Below are positions 24,655 through 33,577 of a DNA stretch of 64,000 nt, one piece after another (positions within the stretch are counted from its first letter, which is position 1; each line of letters begins with the position of its first letter). Source of the DNA: an uncultured Desulfuromonas sp. Its GTDB lineage: Bacteria; Desulfobacterota; Desulfuromonadia; Desulfuromonadales; Desulfuromonadaceae. The stretch is from the NCBI RefSeq assembly GCF_963678835.1, contig NZ_OY787469.1, positions 558,001 to 622,000 of the forward strand, written 5' to 3'. Both the position numbers and the translations under genes were made by a program. Under the pieces are notes generated by a model, which was not told where the DNA came from, ran no database searches, and was given only the letters and a program-made list of their open reading frames with translations.

Positions 24655-25929
24655 ATGGTCGATTTGCTGGTAAAACGTGCTCGTCGGGCAGGGTGTGATG
24701 ATCAGGTAGATATTGCCTGTTGCGATGGTCGCATTGTCGAGGTTGGCTCGGAATTGTCGATCACGGCAGCACAGGAAATTGACGCCGCCGGTCAACTGGT
24801 GACGCCGCCGTTTGTTGACAGCCATTTTCATATGGATGCGACGTTGGCCCTGCATGATCAGCAGCGGCGCAACGTCAGCGGGACACTGCTGGAAGGGATC
24901 GCCCTGTGGGGCGATCTGAAGCCGGAGCAGACCGTGGCGCGGATCAGCGAGCGGGCCATGAAGCTGGTGTCATGGTCCATCGCTCGCGGCACGTTGGCGA
25001 TCCGCTCCCATGTTGATATCTGTGATCCGCAGTTGCGCGCCGTCGAAGCTCTGGTGGCCGTACGCGAGCAAATCAAGCCTTTTGTTGACCTGCAACTGGT
25101 CGCCTTTCCCCAGGACGGCTATCTGCGAGACCCCAACGCCAAAGCGCAACTGATCCGCGCCCTCGATCTGGGGGTCGATGTCATCGGTGGCATTCCCCAT
25201 TTTGAACGCACCATGGATGATGGTGCTGAGTCGGTGCGTCAACTGTGTGAACTGGCTGCCGAACGTGGCCTGATGGTGGATATGCACTGCGACGAATCCG
25301 ATGATCCGCTGTCGCGCCATATTGAGAGTTTGGCCTATCACACCCAGCGCTGTGGTTTGCAGGGGCGGGTGACCGGTTCCCACCTGACCTCCATGCACAG
25401 CATGGACAATTATTATGTCAGCAAATTATTACCGTTGATGGCCGAGGCGCGGATCAATGCCATCTGCAACCCGTTGGTTAACATGGTGCTGCAGGGCCGT
25501 CATGATACCTATCCGAAGCGGCGTGGACTGACGCGAGTCAAGGAGATGCTGGCCGCCGGAATCAATGTCGCTCTGGGGCACGATGACATCGTTGATCCGT
25601 GGTATCCCCTCGGCAGCCACGACATGCTCGAAGTCGCCCACATGGGCGTGCATGCCCTGCACATGAGCGGTACCAACGAGATGGAACAGCTGTTTGACGC
25701 TGTTACCACCAATGCGGCACGTATTCTCAATCTGGATGGCTACGGCCTGGAACCAGGCTGTTATGCCGACATGGTGATTCTCCAGGCGCCCGATCCCATT
25801 GAGGCGCTGCGTCTGCGTGCCACCCGCCTGAAGGTGATTCGTCGGGGCCGGGTGATTGCCGAAAGTGCACCACAGTGTTCGCGGCTGCAACTCGGTGACA
25901 CGACACTGGATGTGGATTTTTCCCTCTGA
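24655..25929 (+). CDS. codA: Cytosine deaminase (CodA-type amidohydrolase)
   Basis: This 424-residue protein follows E. coli CodA over its whole length. Metal and catalytic residues are visible: HFHMD (N-terminal His pair), VDMHCDESDDP, GSHLTSMHS and ALGHDDIVDPWYPLG, plus the family phrases LQGRHDTYPKRRG and LVAFPQDGYL. The enzyme deaminates cytosine to uracil and ammonia in the cytoplasm; related family members act on isoguanine or creatinine-like rings, so the substrate is likely but not certain. CGGAGG lies five bases before the start. Its neighbours suggest uptake by the upstream symporter; the two downstream exported proteins have no obvious link to pyrimidines. Confidence 0.9.
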   Translation: MVDLLVKRARRAGCDDQVDIACCDGRIVEVGSELSITAAQEIDAAGQLVTPPFVDSHFHMDATLALHDQQRRNVSGTLLEGIALWGDLKPEQTVARISERAMKLVSWSIARGTLAIRSHVDICDPQLRAVEALVAVREQIKPFVDLQLVAFPQDGYLRDPNAKAQLIRALDLGVDVIGGIPHFERTMDDGAESVRQLCELAAERGLMVDMHCDESDDPLSRHIESLAYHTQRCGLQGRVTGSHLTSMHSMDNYYVSKLLPLMAEARINAICNPLVNMVLQGRHDTYPKRRGLTRVKEMLAAGINVALGHDDIVDPWYPLGSHDMLEVAHMGVHALHMSGTNEMEQLFDAVTTNAARILNLDGYGLEPGCYADMVILQAPDPIEALRLRATRLKVIRRGRVIAESAPQCSRLQLGDTTLDVDFSL

Positions 25930-25952
25930 TTTTTTACGAACAGGACAGATTA

Positions 25953-26726
25953 ATGACAAAAATGACTCTACGCATACTGATGTGTCTGCTGCTCTTGACC
26001 TGGAGCAGTGTGGCTTTCGCCGCTCAACCCGCTCTGGTGCAGATCTCGACCATTGATGCCTTGCTTGGCGGGATGTATGACGGTGTAACCCCCATCGGCG
26101 AACTCAAGCAGCACGGCGATCTCGGCATCGGCACCTTTGACGGCCTCGATGGTGAGATGGTGGTGGTCGATGGTCAGGTGTTCCGGGTGCCTGCCGATGG
26201 CCATGTCGTGCCGGTCGACGATGACGAGACCACGCCGTTTGCCTCGGTGACCCGTTTTACGCCAACCCGACAACAATCCGTGGCCGAAGGCACTGATCTG
26301 GCGGCTTTTACCGCACAGATGGATCAAGTACTCGGCTCACCTAATCTGTTTTGTGCGTTCCGGATTGAGGGGCAATTCAAGCATGTGCGCACCCGTAGCG
26401 TGCCCAAGCAGAACAAACCCTATCCGCCGCTGGTCGAGGTGGTCAAACACCAGCCGGTGTTTGAGTTTGATGATATTCGCGGGGTCATGGTCGGCTTCTA
26501 TTGCCCGCCCTTTGTCAAAGGGGTCAATGTTCCCGGCTATCATCTCCATTTTCTCAGTGCCGATCAGCAACAGGGCGGCCATGTCCTTGCCTTTGATGTC
26601 GAGCAAGCCACCGTTGCAATACAACCGCTGCACAAATTTACGCTGCTGCTGCCGCAAGGGGGCGATTTCTCGACCATGGACCTGAATCGTGACCGGGGTG
26701 CCGAGCTGGAGAAGGTGGAAAAATGA
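25953..26726 (+). CDS. budA: Alpha-acetolactate decarboxylase, with signal peptide
   Basis: The protein has 257 residues. Residues 1-23 form a signal peptide (ending AFAAQ), and the rest matches acetolactate decarboxylases: ISTIDALLGGMYDG, GDLGIGTFDGLDGEM, VPGYHLHFLSADQQQGGH (the zinc-binding HxH and later His). The enzyme turns acetolactate into acetoin and CO2. Most are cytoplasmic; secreted forms are known in Brevibacillus, so export is unusual but not unique. No acetolactate synthase or butanediol dehydrogenase gene is nearby. It lies 23 bases after codA, and its stop overlaps the subtilase start (ATGA), implying co-translation with an exported protease. Confidence 0.9.
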   Translation: MTKMTLRILMCLLLLTWSSVAFAAQPALVQISTIDALLGGMYDGVTPIGELKQHGDLGIGTFDGLDGEMVVVDGQVFRVPADGHVVPVDDDETTPFASVTRFTPTRQQSVAEGTDLAAFTAQMDQVLGSPNLFCAFRIEGQFKHVRTRSVPKQNKPYPPLVEVVKHQPVFEFDDIRGVMVGFYCPPFVKGVNVPGYHLHFLSADQQQGGHVLAFDVEQATVAIQPLHKFTLLLPQGGDFSTMDLNRDRGAELEKVEK

Positions 26727-29700
26727 ACCAAAGGTCGCTAATGCGAGGGCTGGTGTGGAGTGCTGTTCTGCTCGTGACCCTGATGGTGGTGCCGGTGATG
26801 GCGCAAACCGTCATCAGTGGTACGTCGAACAAGGCTGTCTCCACCGAGCAGGGCGAGAGCCGTTACATTGTTCAGCTGGAGGGGCAACCTGTTGCCCTCT
26901 ATCAGGGCGATATCCCCGGTTATGCGGCCACCAATCCGCGTGCTGCCGGGACGGACAAATTGGATCTTTCCAGCCCTTCTGCCCAGGCGTATGGCGAGTA
27001 TCTGCAACAGCAACGTCAGTTGTTTTTGAGCCGCGCCGAGGACGTCCTCGGTGAACCGCTGAAGATTATTCACGCCTATGCCATCACCTTTCACGGTGTC
27101 AGCGTCAATTTGACGGCGGCCCAGGCCCGGCTGCTGAGCAAAGTGCCCGGTGTGGTGCGCGTGCAGCAGGAACAGGTCACCAAACCGCGTCAGCATCAGG
27201 CCAAGGGGCCGAGCCAAACCATCACCCGCCATGCTCCTCTTAACAACCGCCAACGGATGAAGGCGGTGACCTTGGTGCTGGTGGTGTGCGCCCTATGCTG
27301 GGGGCTGGCCGAGGCGCTGTGTCGACGGCGGGCGGCGACCCTGATGTGGTGGGGTATCGCTGTGGTATTGACCTTGCTGATGGCGGCCTGCGGCTCGGGT
27401 GGTGATCACAAAACCGTGACCATCGAGTGGCCGTATGCCCATGATTGTTCGCCGGGTGTGGCCTGGATCAATGCGCCGCTGGTGTGGTACGGCGCGTTGT
27501 TCAGCCCGCCGTTCGGTACCATGGGCGAAGGGGTGGTGGTCGGCATCATCGATACCGGCATCAATCCCTATAATCCTTCGTTTGCAGAAGTTGGCGGCGA
27601 TGGCTATGAACACGACAATCCAAAGGGAAAATTTTACGGCGTCTGCGATCCGGATAACCCCGACTATGATGCTGATTTTCCCTGCAACAACAAGCTGATC
27701 GGTGCCTGGGTGCTGGCGGATGACCGCGAAATCAATGTCGATACTGATGGTCACGGCAGCCATGTGGCGGCGACGGCGGCGGGGAATATCGTCTATGATG
27801 CGGAGGCGACCCTGGGGTCCGGTTATTATGTGTCCGCGACCATTTCCGGTGTGGCACCACACGCCAATATTATCTCCTACAATACGGAAAAGGCCGATGG
27901 GTCACTCTCCGAAGATGCCATACTTGCTGCCATTGAACAGGCGGTGGTGGATGAGGTGGATGTCATCAATATGTCACTGGGGGGAGGGAAGGCAAATCCG
28001 TGGACAGACACAGAATACGGCCTGCCGTTTCTAGCCGCCCATGAGGCAGGCATTCATGTGGCTGTGGCCGCCGGTAATGACGGTCCTAGTGAAGAAACGG
28101 TCGACAGTCCGGGGATTATCCCGTGGCTGACGGCTGTCGCTGCGACGACTCACGACATCAGCTATGTCAACACGCTGGAATTTGTCGATGACGATGCGGA
28201 TAAAGAGTCGATTACTGGACTGGCTCTTTCGTTAGGCTATGATCCAGCCGATATCGTGTATGCCGGCGATTATGGCGATGCGACCTGTACCGGCAGCTTT
28301 AATGGGTTGTTTGATGGCCAGATTGTCATCTGTGACCGTGGTGATAATGCTCGGACGGAGAAGGCCGAGCATGTCGCGGCCAACGGTGGCGGAGCGATGA
28401 TTCTGGCCGAAGTGGATCCGGGGGATAAAGCTGCTCTGATGACGGATGCTTGTGTGATTCCCTCGGTTCATATCGCCTATGACGATGCCGAGCAGCTCAA
28501 AGTCTGGCTGAATGAAGCGGCTACAGCGGGGCGGACTTTGCGTGGCTTGTTGACGGGGACCGAAGCCGTCACTGATTCAATGGCTGGTGATATTGTAACG
28601 GGGTTCAGCTCGCGGGGGGCAAACAGCGTCGTGCCGGAGATTATCAAGCCGGATATTGCCGCGCCGGGAGCGAATATCTTTGCTCCGGTTGCCGAAGCAA
28701 AGGGCTATGCAGTCTACAACGGCACCTCTATGGCCAGTCCGCACGTGGCCGGGGTACTGGCTCTGGTCAAAGGACTGCACCCGGAGTGGAGCCCGGCTGA
28801 GGCGCAATCGGCGATTATGAGCACATCGTGGACCGATGTGACCACGGATTATGTTGGCACGGCGGCGACGCCGTTTGATTGCGGTGCCGGGCGTATCAAT
28901 GCCCCCTTGGCCATGCGCAGTGTGCTGCTGCTTAATGAACACACCGACGCCTTTCGCCTAGCCGACCCGGCTAATTCATCCTGGGTCGAAGGTGGACTTG
29001 ATTCTGCGCCATTGACCCTGAACTTGGCCGCATTTGGTGATGGGAGTTGTATCGGACAAAGCCAATGGACACGGCAGCTGACCAACGTCAGCGAGGAAGT
29101 CACCCGTTGGAATGTATCCGTTGTCAATGCGGAAAATCTTTCGCTGAGCGTGGTGCCGGACTCGTTTGAGCTGGCCGCGGGGGAAAGTATTGAACTGCAG
29201 GTAACTGCCGATGCCGCTGATGCGCCACTGAACGAGTGGCTTTTCGGACGTGTTGTGATCACGGAAGAAGCCGGACGCGTGCCGACGGAACATTTTCCGG
29301 TGGCGGTCTATCCTCAGGCCTTTTCCGTGCCCGAGACGCTGGAGGTGGTCAGCGATCAGATCAACGCCAGCGCTTCCTGGCACAATCTGCAGACATCCGG
29401 AGGGACGCAGATCACCGCCTCTGGGCTGGTCGCAGCCCAGCAGACCCAAGAGTTGATCAGTTCTGACCCAACACCCGCCGATTATACCAACGATGATGGG
29501 GGTGTCGTCTGGCTGACCGTCGATGTTCCTGAGGGAGCTCTGGCGTTGCATGTTGATGCCGATTCACAGGACTCTCCTGACATCGACATGTTTGTCGGTC
29601 AACAGGGCAGTGATGAGGAGGTTGCCAAGAGTGCGACTGGCGGTGCCGATGAGTCGGTCAACATCATGAACCCCGAAGCGGGTCAATGGTGGATTGCCGT

Positions 29701-29956
29701 GCAGAATTTTGCGTCTGACCGCGTTGATGATCTGGTAACCATCCGCTATGGCGTGGTCAATGAAGCGGATGCGGGGTTAGCGACCTTGACCGTCACACCG
29801 CAAAATCCAGTGGCTAATCCGTTTGTGCTGACAACCCAGTGGGATGTGCCGACACTTGAAAGTGGTGAGTACTGGTATGGAGTGGTCGGCATTGATGTGA
29901 ACAGCGTCGATGGGCTGCAGGAAAAAATGATTCCGTTGCGGGTGATTGGAGAATAA
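26723..29956 (+). CDS. Subtilisin-like S8 serine protease with internal membrane hairpin
   Basis: The protein has 1077 residues. In order: a signal sequence (about 1-27), an inhibitor I9-type prodomain (about 45-155), two membrane-like helices (about 180-197 and 205-222) ending in a lipobox-like LLMAACGSGG, then the S8 catalytic domain with Asp277 (VVGIIDTGI), His344 (DGHGSHVAA), Asn452 and Ser669 (NGTSMASPHVAG). A PA domain interrupts it at about 510-600, and C-terminal Ig-like or PPC-like beta domains follow (about 760-1077). It is expected to be a cell-envelope or secreted protease. The hydrophobic insert between prodomain and protease is odd and could anchor the mature enzyme. It overlaps budA by four bases. 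Confidence 0.9.
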   Translation: MNQRSLMRGLVWSAVLLVTLMVVPVMAQTVISGTSNKAVSTEQGESRYIVQLEGQPVALYQGDIPGYAATNPRAAGTDKLDLSSPSAQAYGEYLQQQRQLFLSRAEDVLGEPLKIIHAYAITFHGVSVNLTAAQARLLSKVPGVVRVQQEQVTKPRQHQAKGPSQTITRHAPLNNRQRMKAVTLVLVVCALCWGLAEALCRRRAATLMWWGIAVVLTLLMAACGSGGDHKTVTIEWPYAHDCSPGVAWINAPLVWYGALFSPPFGTMGEGVVVGIIDTGINPYNPSFAEVGGDGYEHDNPKGKFYGVCDPDNPDYDADFPCNNKLIGAWVLADDREINVDTDGHGSHVAATAAGNIVYDAEATLGSGYYVSATISGVAPHANIISYNTEKADGSLSEDAILAAIEQAVVDEVDVINMSLGGGKANPWTDTEYGLPFLAAHEAGIHVAVAAGNDGPSEETVDSPGIIPWLTAVAATTHDISYVNTLEFVDDDADKESITGLALSLGYDPADIVYAGDYGDATCTGSFNGLFDGQIVICDRGDNARTEKAEHVAANGGGAMILAEVDPGDKAALMTDACVIPSVHIAYDDAEQLKVWLNEAATAGRTLRGLLTGTEAVTDSMAGDIVTGFSSRGANSVVPEIIKPDIAAPGANIFAPVAEAKGYAVYNGTSMASPHVAGVLALVKGLHPEWSPAEAQSAIMSTSWTDVTTDYVGTAATPFDCGAGRINAPLAMRSVLLLNEHTDAFRLADPANSSWVEGGLDSAPLTLNLAAFGDGSCIGQSQWTRQLTNVSEEVTRWNVSVVNAENLSLSVVPDSFELAAGESIELQVTADAADAPLNEWLFGRVVITEEAGRVPTEHFPVAVYPQAFSVPETLEVVSDQINASASWHNLQTSGGTQITASGLVAAQQTQELISSDPTPADYTNDDGGVVWLTVDVPEGALALHVDADSQDSPDIDMFVGQQGSDEEVAKSATGGADESVNIMNPEAGQWWIAVQNFASDRVDDLVTIRYGVVNEADAGLATLTVTPQNPVANPFVLTTQWDVPTLESGEYWYGVVGIDVNSVDGLQEKMIPLRVIGE

Positions 29957-29969
29957 TCTGTAGGACAGG

Positions 29970-31343
29970 TCAGTCCTCTTCCACGGATTGGGCGGTGTGC
30001 AGCGGAACGCTCATCTGAGTGATGCGGCTGCGTAAATCACCGATGGAGCGCCACAAAACGTTCCGTTCCATGCCAGGTTGCAGGGTGGTGAGCACGGTTT
30101 TGCCGACAAGCCAGCGCCCCTCTTTGCCGAACAGGGAGGTTGTTTTCAATCCCCACAGCGTGTGTAGCACAATGGCTTGCCCGTCATGCTGGCCGATGTA
30201 GAGCATGATGTGACCGGGCAGACTGATAAAGGTGGCAAAAGGAATTCCCTGCGCCAGAATCATCTGTTCGCGTTGTTTCGGGCTGAGGTCCGATAACGGG
30301 ATGACGTGGCCCATTTTGGCCTGCTGTGAGGAATTGCGTGGCAGCCAGACGCCAAACGGGGCAAACAGGTCGCGCAGGGTTGCCGAGCAGTCGCGTCCGT
30401 TGAACTGTTCGCCCCAGTCGTAAGGCTGTCCCATCATCGGCGCCGCCACTCTGGCCAAATTGGCCGGGGTCAACGGTATGGGAATCGGGGCAACGGCTTC
30501 GGCTGCAATGGTCGCTTCACGTAAGACCGCGCAGCGTTTTTCATCGGCGACGGCAATCAGCAGGGTTGCCGTGTGTTGACCTTGGCACAGGAGGGGTAAT
30601 ACCATGCCGGTGCGACAGGTGAAACGCCGCTGCTTGTCCGCATCAAAAACGCCGTGATCATCTTCAACGACGCCCACCAAAGGTAACGTTTCAATTCGTT
30701 CGATCTGATCTTTGTTCACCTTAGCAACCGCATTCGCCTGAATCCAGCCATAAATAGCGACGCTTTCAACGAACACCCATGCCCGGTCACTGGACTGATG
30801 TGTGATCAAAACCGGTGTGTTGGCGGGTAGGGCCGCATGTTGCAGCTGGTCAAACGGAAAACCCTGACCCGGACGTTGCGGGTTATGAAATAACGGTGCA
30901 GACGTCGGCAGGGCTCGCGCTGAACAACGGCGCACCGTGATGGCCGGTTGCTGACAACTTGGGTAGGTCTGTTGTTGCGCCAGAGCCAACAACGCCTTGC
31001 GCTGAGCTGGCGGCAAGGGCGACAGGGTGGCGTCATAAACCGGTTGATTGTTGATCCAGTCACTGGCCCAGAAGGGGTGTTGGGTTGTTTCCAGCGGGCC
31101 GGTGCTATGCCAGGGTAGATAGTGGCGCGTGCGCAAGGTGTCGGCTTTGCGTTGTTGATCGTTGAACGGGATCAGAGCGTGATCACCATGTGTGACATCG
31201 ATAAAGGCCTGCGGATCCTGAGGGATGTGCTGCAAGTCCATGGGGGCGGGTGAATGCATCGATGCAGCGCAGGCTGACAGCAGCAGAACCATGCCGACAA
31301 CGAACAGGTGGCTGAGGCCCGATTTCGTGGCACGGCTCGTCAT
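29970..31343 (-). CDS. C40 (NlpC/P60) peptidase lipoprotein with SH3-like domains
   Basis: The protein has 457 residues. A lipoprotein signal ends at LLLSACAAS (Cys25). A helical N-terminal segment with PFWASDWINNQPVYDATLSP, two SH3-like modules (about 165-290) and a C-terminal NlpC/P60 domain follow, with the catalytic Cys in GRDCSATLRDLF and His in LPGHIMLYIG. Such proteins cut D-gamma-glutamyl-diaminopimelate bonds in peptidoglycan peptides. Its start overlaps the stop of the c-di-GMP regulator upstream (ATGA), so a cell-wall hydrolase is expressed with a signalling pair. It converges on the subtilase gene with only 13 bases between stops. Confidence 0.88.
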   Translation of the reverse strand: MTSRATKSGLSHLFVVGMVLLLSACAASMHSPAPMDLQHIPQDPQAFIDVTHGDHALIPFNDQQRKADTLRTRHYLPWHSTGPLETTQHPFWASDWINNQPVYDATLSPLPPAQRKALLALAQQQTYPSCQQPAITVRRCSARALPTSAPLFHNPQRPGQGFPFDQLQHAALPANTPVLITHQSSDRAWVFVESVAIYGWIQANAVAKVNKDQIERIETLPLVGVVEDDHGVFDADKQRRFTCRTGMVLPLLCQGQHTATLLIAVADEKRCAVLREATIAAEAVAPIPIPLTPANLARVAAPMMGQPYDWGEQFNGRDCSATLRDLFAPFGVWLPRNSSQQAKMGHVIPLSDLSPKQREQMILAQGIPFATFISLPGHIMLYIGQHDGQAIVLHTLWGLKTTSLFGKEGRWLVGKTVLTTLQPGMERNVLWRSIGDLRSRITQMSVPLHTAQSVEED

Positions 31344-33577
31344 GGCTGAATGACCTCGCGCATTTGCTCCTGATAAATCAACCGACCGCTTTTACTCTGC
31401 TTAAGATAGGGGATCAATTGGGGTAACGATAGCGGACTGCTGTAATAAAACCCCTGAATCAGGCGGCAGCCGGCGTCTTGTAAAATCTGTTTTTGTTGTT
31501 CGTTTTCCACCCCCTCGGCAACGCAGTGGATGTTAAGGGCGGCAGCCAGATTGAGTACGGCAATGACAATGGGCAAGCCGTTTTGCTCCCCCGACAGATT
31601 GCAGATAAAAGAGCGGTCGATTTTTACCGTGGACACCGGCAATGTTTGCAGGTAGCTCAACGAAGAGTATCCGGTGCCGAAGTCGTCAATGGCCACGCCA
31701 ATGCCGTGTTTGGCCAACGTGGTGAGCAGGTTCGCGCCTCGATCCATATTCTTCATGATGTTATCTTCGGTGATTTCAATTTCCAGAGCATTGCTCCCCA
31801 TCTCATTGCGGGAAACACTTTCGAGAATGGTCTTGGTAAAATTGGGGCGCTCAAACTGCTGAATGGAGATATTGACGGCGATCTTCAAGCCGTCTAACGC
31901 ACGCTGGGAAAGGATGCTGCCATCTCGACAAGCACGCTCTATGGCCCATTGCCCAAGTTCGCAGATCAAGCTGCTTTGCTCGGCCACAGGGATGAATAAC
32001 GATGGATTGAGCAGGCCCTGTTGAGGATGATTCCAGCGGATCAAAGCTTCCAGGCCGACAACGCGCTGGGCGACCGGATCAATTTGCGGTTGGTAATACA
32101 GCTCAAATTGCTCCTGTTGCAGCCCCTGGCGGATGGCCGTTTCCATTTCAAGCGCGGAAACCTGCAGGTGTTGATGCTGAGGCTGGTAAAAAAGGCAGCC
32201 ATGACGACCATTTTGTTTGACCTGGCATTTGGCCAGTTCCGCATTGCGAATGAGCTCCTCTTTGCTGGCCCCATTGTGGGGGAATGTGGCGATGCCGATG
32301 CTGAAAGTCAGGCGTAGATCCTGGTTCTGGTAACTCATTGACCGCGAGAAGCTCTGATTGATTTTTTCAGCAATATGAAGGGCATCCTGAGATGTTTTGA
32401 TTGTGGGCAGCAAGAGCAGGAATTCGTCGCCGCCAATGCGGGCCAGGGTGTCTTCTTCGCGCAGATTGGTACTGAGTCGCTGAGTGATGCGCTGAAGGAT
32501 TTTGTCGCCGGCGAGGTGTCCCAGACTGTCATTGACCTTGCGGAAGCGGTCAATATCAAGAAACAGCACCGCCAGGTGGTGACTGTTACGGCGCGCCTGC
32601 GCCAGAGCCATGTGCAGCCGGTCGTGGAACAAGGTGCGGTTGGGCAGGTCGGTCAGGTGGTCGTGATATTGGTGATGATGCTGCAACGCTTCGGAGCGCT
32701 TGCGTTCGGTAATGTCGCGAATGACTCCGTAGGTGCCGATAAATTCTTCATTTTCACCCCGTCCGGAGCGATAGACACCCATGGAGGTCAACTCCACCGA
32801 CAGACTGCGCGCTTCAACAAAACGAATTTCCTTGTTGTGACGGTTGAGTAAGCGCAGTTCAACGGCGTGAGAGGCGCGGTCGCCAGCGCGGCGTTCATTG
32901 AAGACAAACTGGGCTTTTTCGACATCGTCATCGTAGACTATCGATGAATAGTGTTGACCAATCAATTTCTTGTCGTTGTAGCCGAGCAGCGATGCGACGC
33001 GTTTATTGACAAAAGAGAAACGCCCCTCCTGATCAAGCATGTAAATGATATCCGGGGAACTGTTGACAATAAAACGGTGCAGTGCCTCCGAGCCCGCCAA
33101 TTCCTCCTGAATCTGGTTGTAGCGATGCTGGGTCAGAGATTTGGCGAGTTCGGTGTTGACACTCTCCAACAGGGTTGCCGGCAGGTAAGGTTTGCGCAAA
33201 AAATCACACGCACCGTTACGTAACGACTGGGTGGCATGACCAAAGCTTGACTCACCGCTGACAACGATCAGGCGGGTGGCGATCTGGTGCTCTTGAATAT
33301 AACGCATAATGTCATGCCCGGTGCCGTCGGGAAGGTTGAGGTCGACCAGAGCCAGAGTGAAATTATCCTTTTCAAGCCAGTGGAGTGCTTCTGAGACGGA
33401 TTCTGCCTGTGTCAGGCGATGGCCAAGTGGTTTGAGCAGGTCACACACGCTTTGCCGGGCACGTTGCTCGTCATCGATGATGAGGATTGAGATCGGCAGT
33501 GCCTGATGGCGCGCGGCTGTGGTGGAAAATATTTCGGGGAACAGCACCGATTGATCCGGTAGTGAAAAATTAGGCAT
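31340..33577 (-). CDS. Response regulator with PAS, GGDEF and EAL domains
   Basis: The protein has 745 residues from ATG 33577, which overlaps the kinase stop by eight bases. It has a receiver domain (about 25-145: ILIIDDEQRAR, phospho-Asp in LALVDLNLPDGTG, Lys in FLRKPY), a PAS domain (about 175-300), GGDEF (RIGGDEFLLLLP, with the inhibitory-site RxxD pattern REED five residues before) and EAL (LEALIRWNHP; DDFGTGYSSLSYL). Both catalytic motifs look intact, so it may make or degrade cyclic-di-GMP according to phosphorylation by the partner kinase. An alternative start at 33679 would lie deep in the kinase gene and is rejected. Confidence 0.92.
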   Translation of the reverse strand: MPNFSLPDQSVLFPEIFSTTAARHQALPISILIIDDEQRARQSVCDLLKPLGHRLTQAESVSEALHWLEKDNFTLALVDLNLPDGTGHDIMRYIQEHQIATRLIVVSGESSFGHATQSLRNGACDFLRKPYLPATLLESVNTELAKSLTQHRYNQIQEELAGSEALHRFIVNSSPDIIYMLDQEGRFSFVNKRVASLLGYNDKKLIGQHYSSIVYDDDVEKAQFVFNERRAGDRASHAVELRLLNRHNKEIRFVEARSLSVELTSMGVYRSGRGENEEFIGTYGVIRDITERKRSEALQHHHQYHDHLTDLPNRTLFHDRLHMALAQARRNSHHLAVLFLDIDRFRKVNDSLGHLAGDKILQRITQRLSTNLREEDTLARIGGDEFLLLLPTIKTSQDALHIAEKINQSFSRSMSYQNQDLRLTFSIGIATFPHNGASKEELIRNAELAKCQVKQNGRHGCLFYQPQHQHLQVSALEMETAIRQGLQQEQFELYYQPQIDPVAQRVVGLEALIRWNHPQQGLLNPSLFIPVAEQSSLICELGQWAIERACRDGSILSQRALDGLKIAVNISIQQFERPNFTKTILESVSRNEMGSNALEIEITEDNIMKNMDRGANLLTTLAKHGIGVAIDDFGTGYSSLSYLQTLPVSTVKIDRSFICNLSGEQNGLPIVIAVLNLAAALNIHCVAEGVENEQQKQILQDAGCRLIQGFYYSSPLSLPQLIPYLKQSKSGRLIYQEQMREVIQP

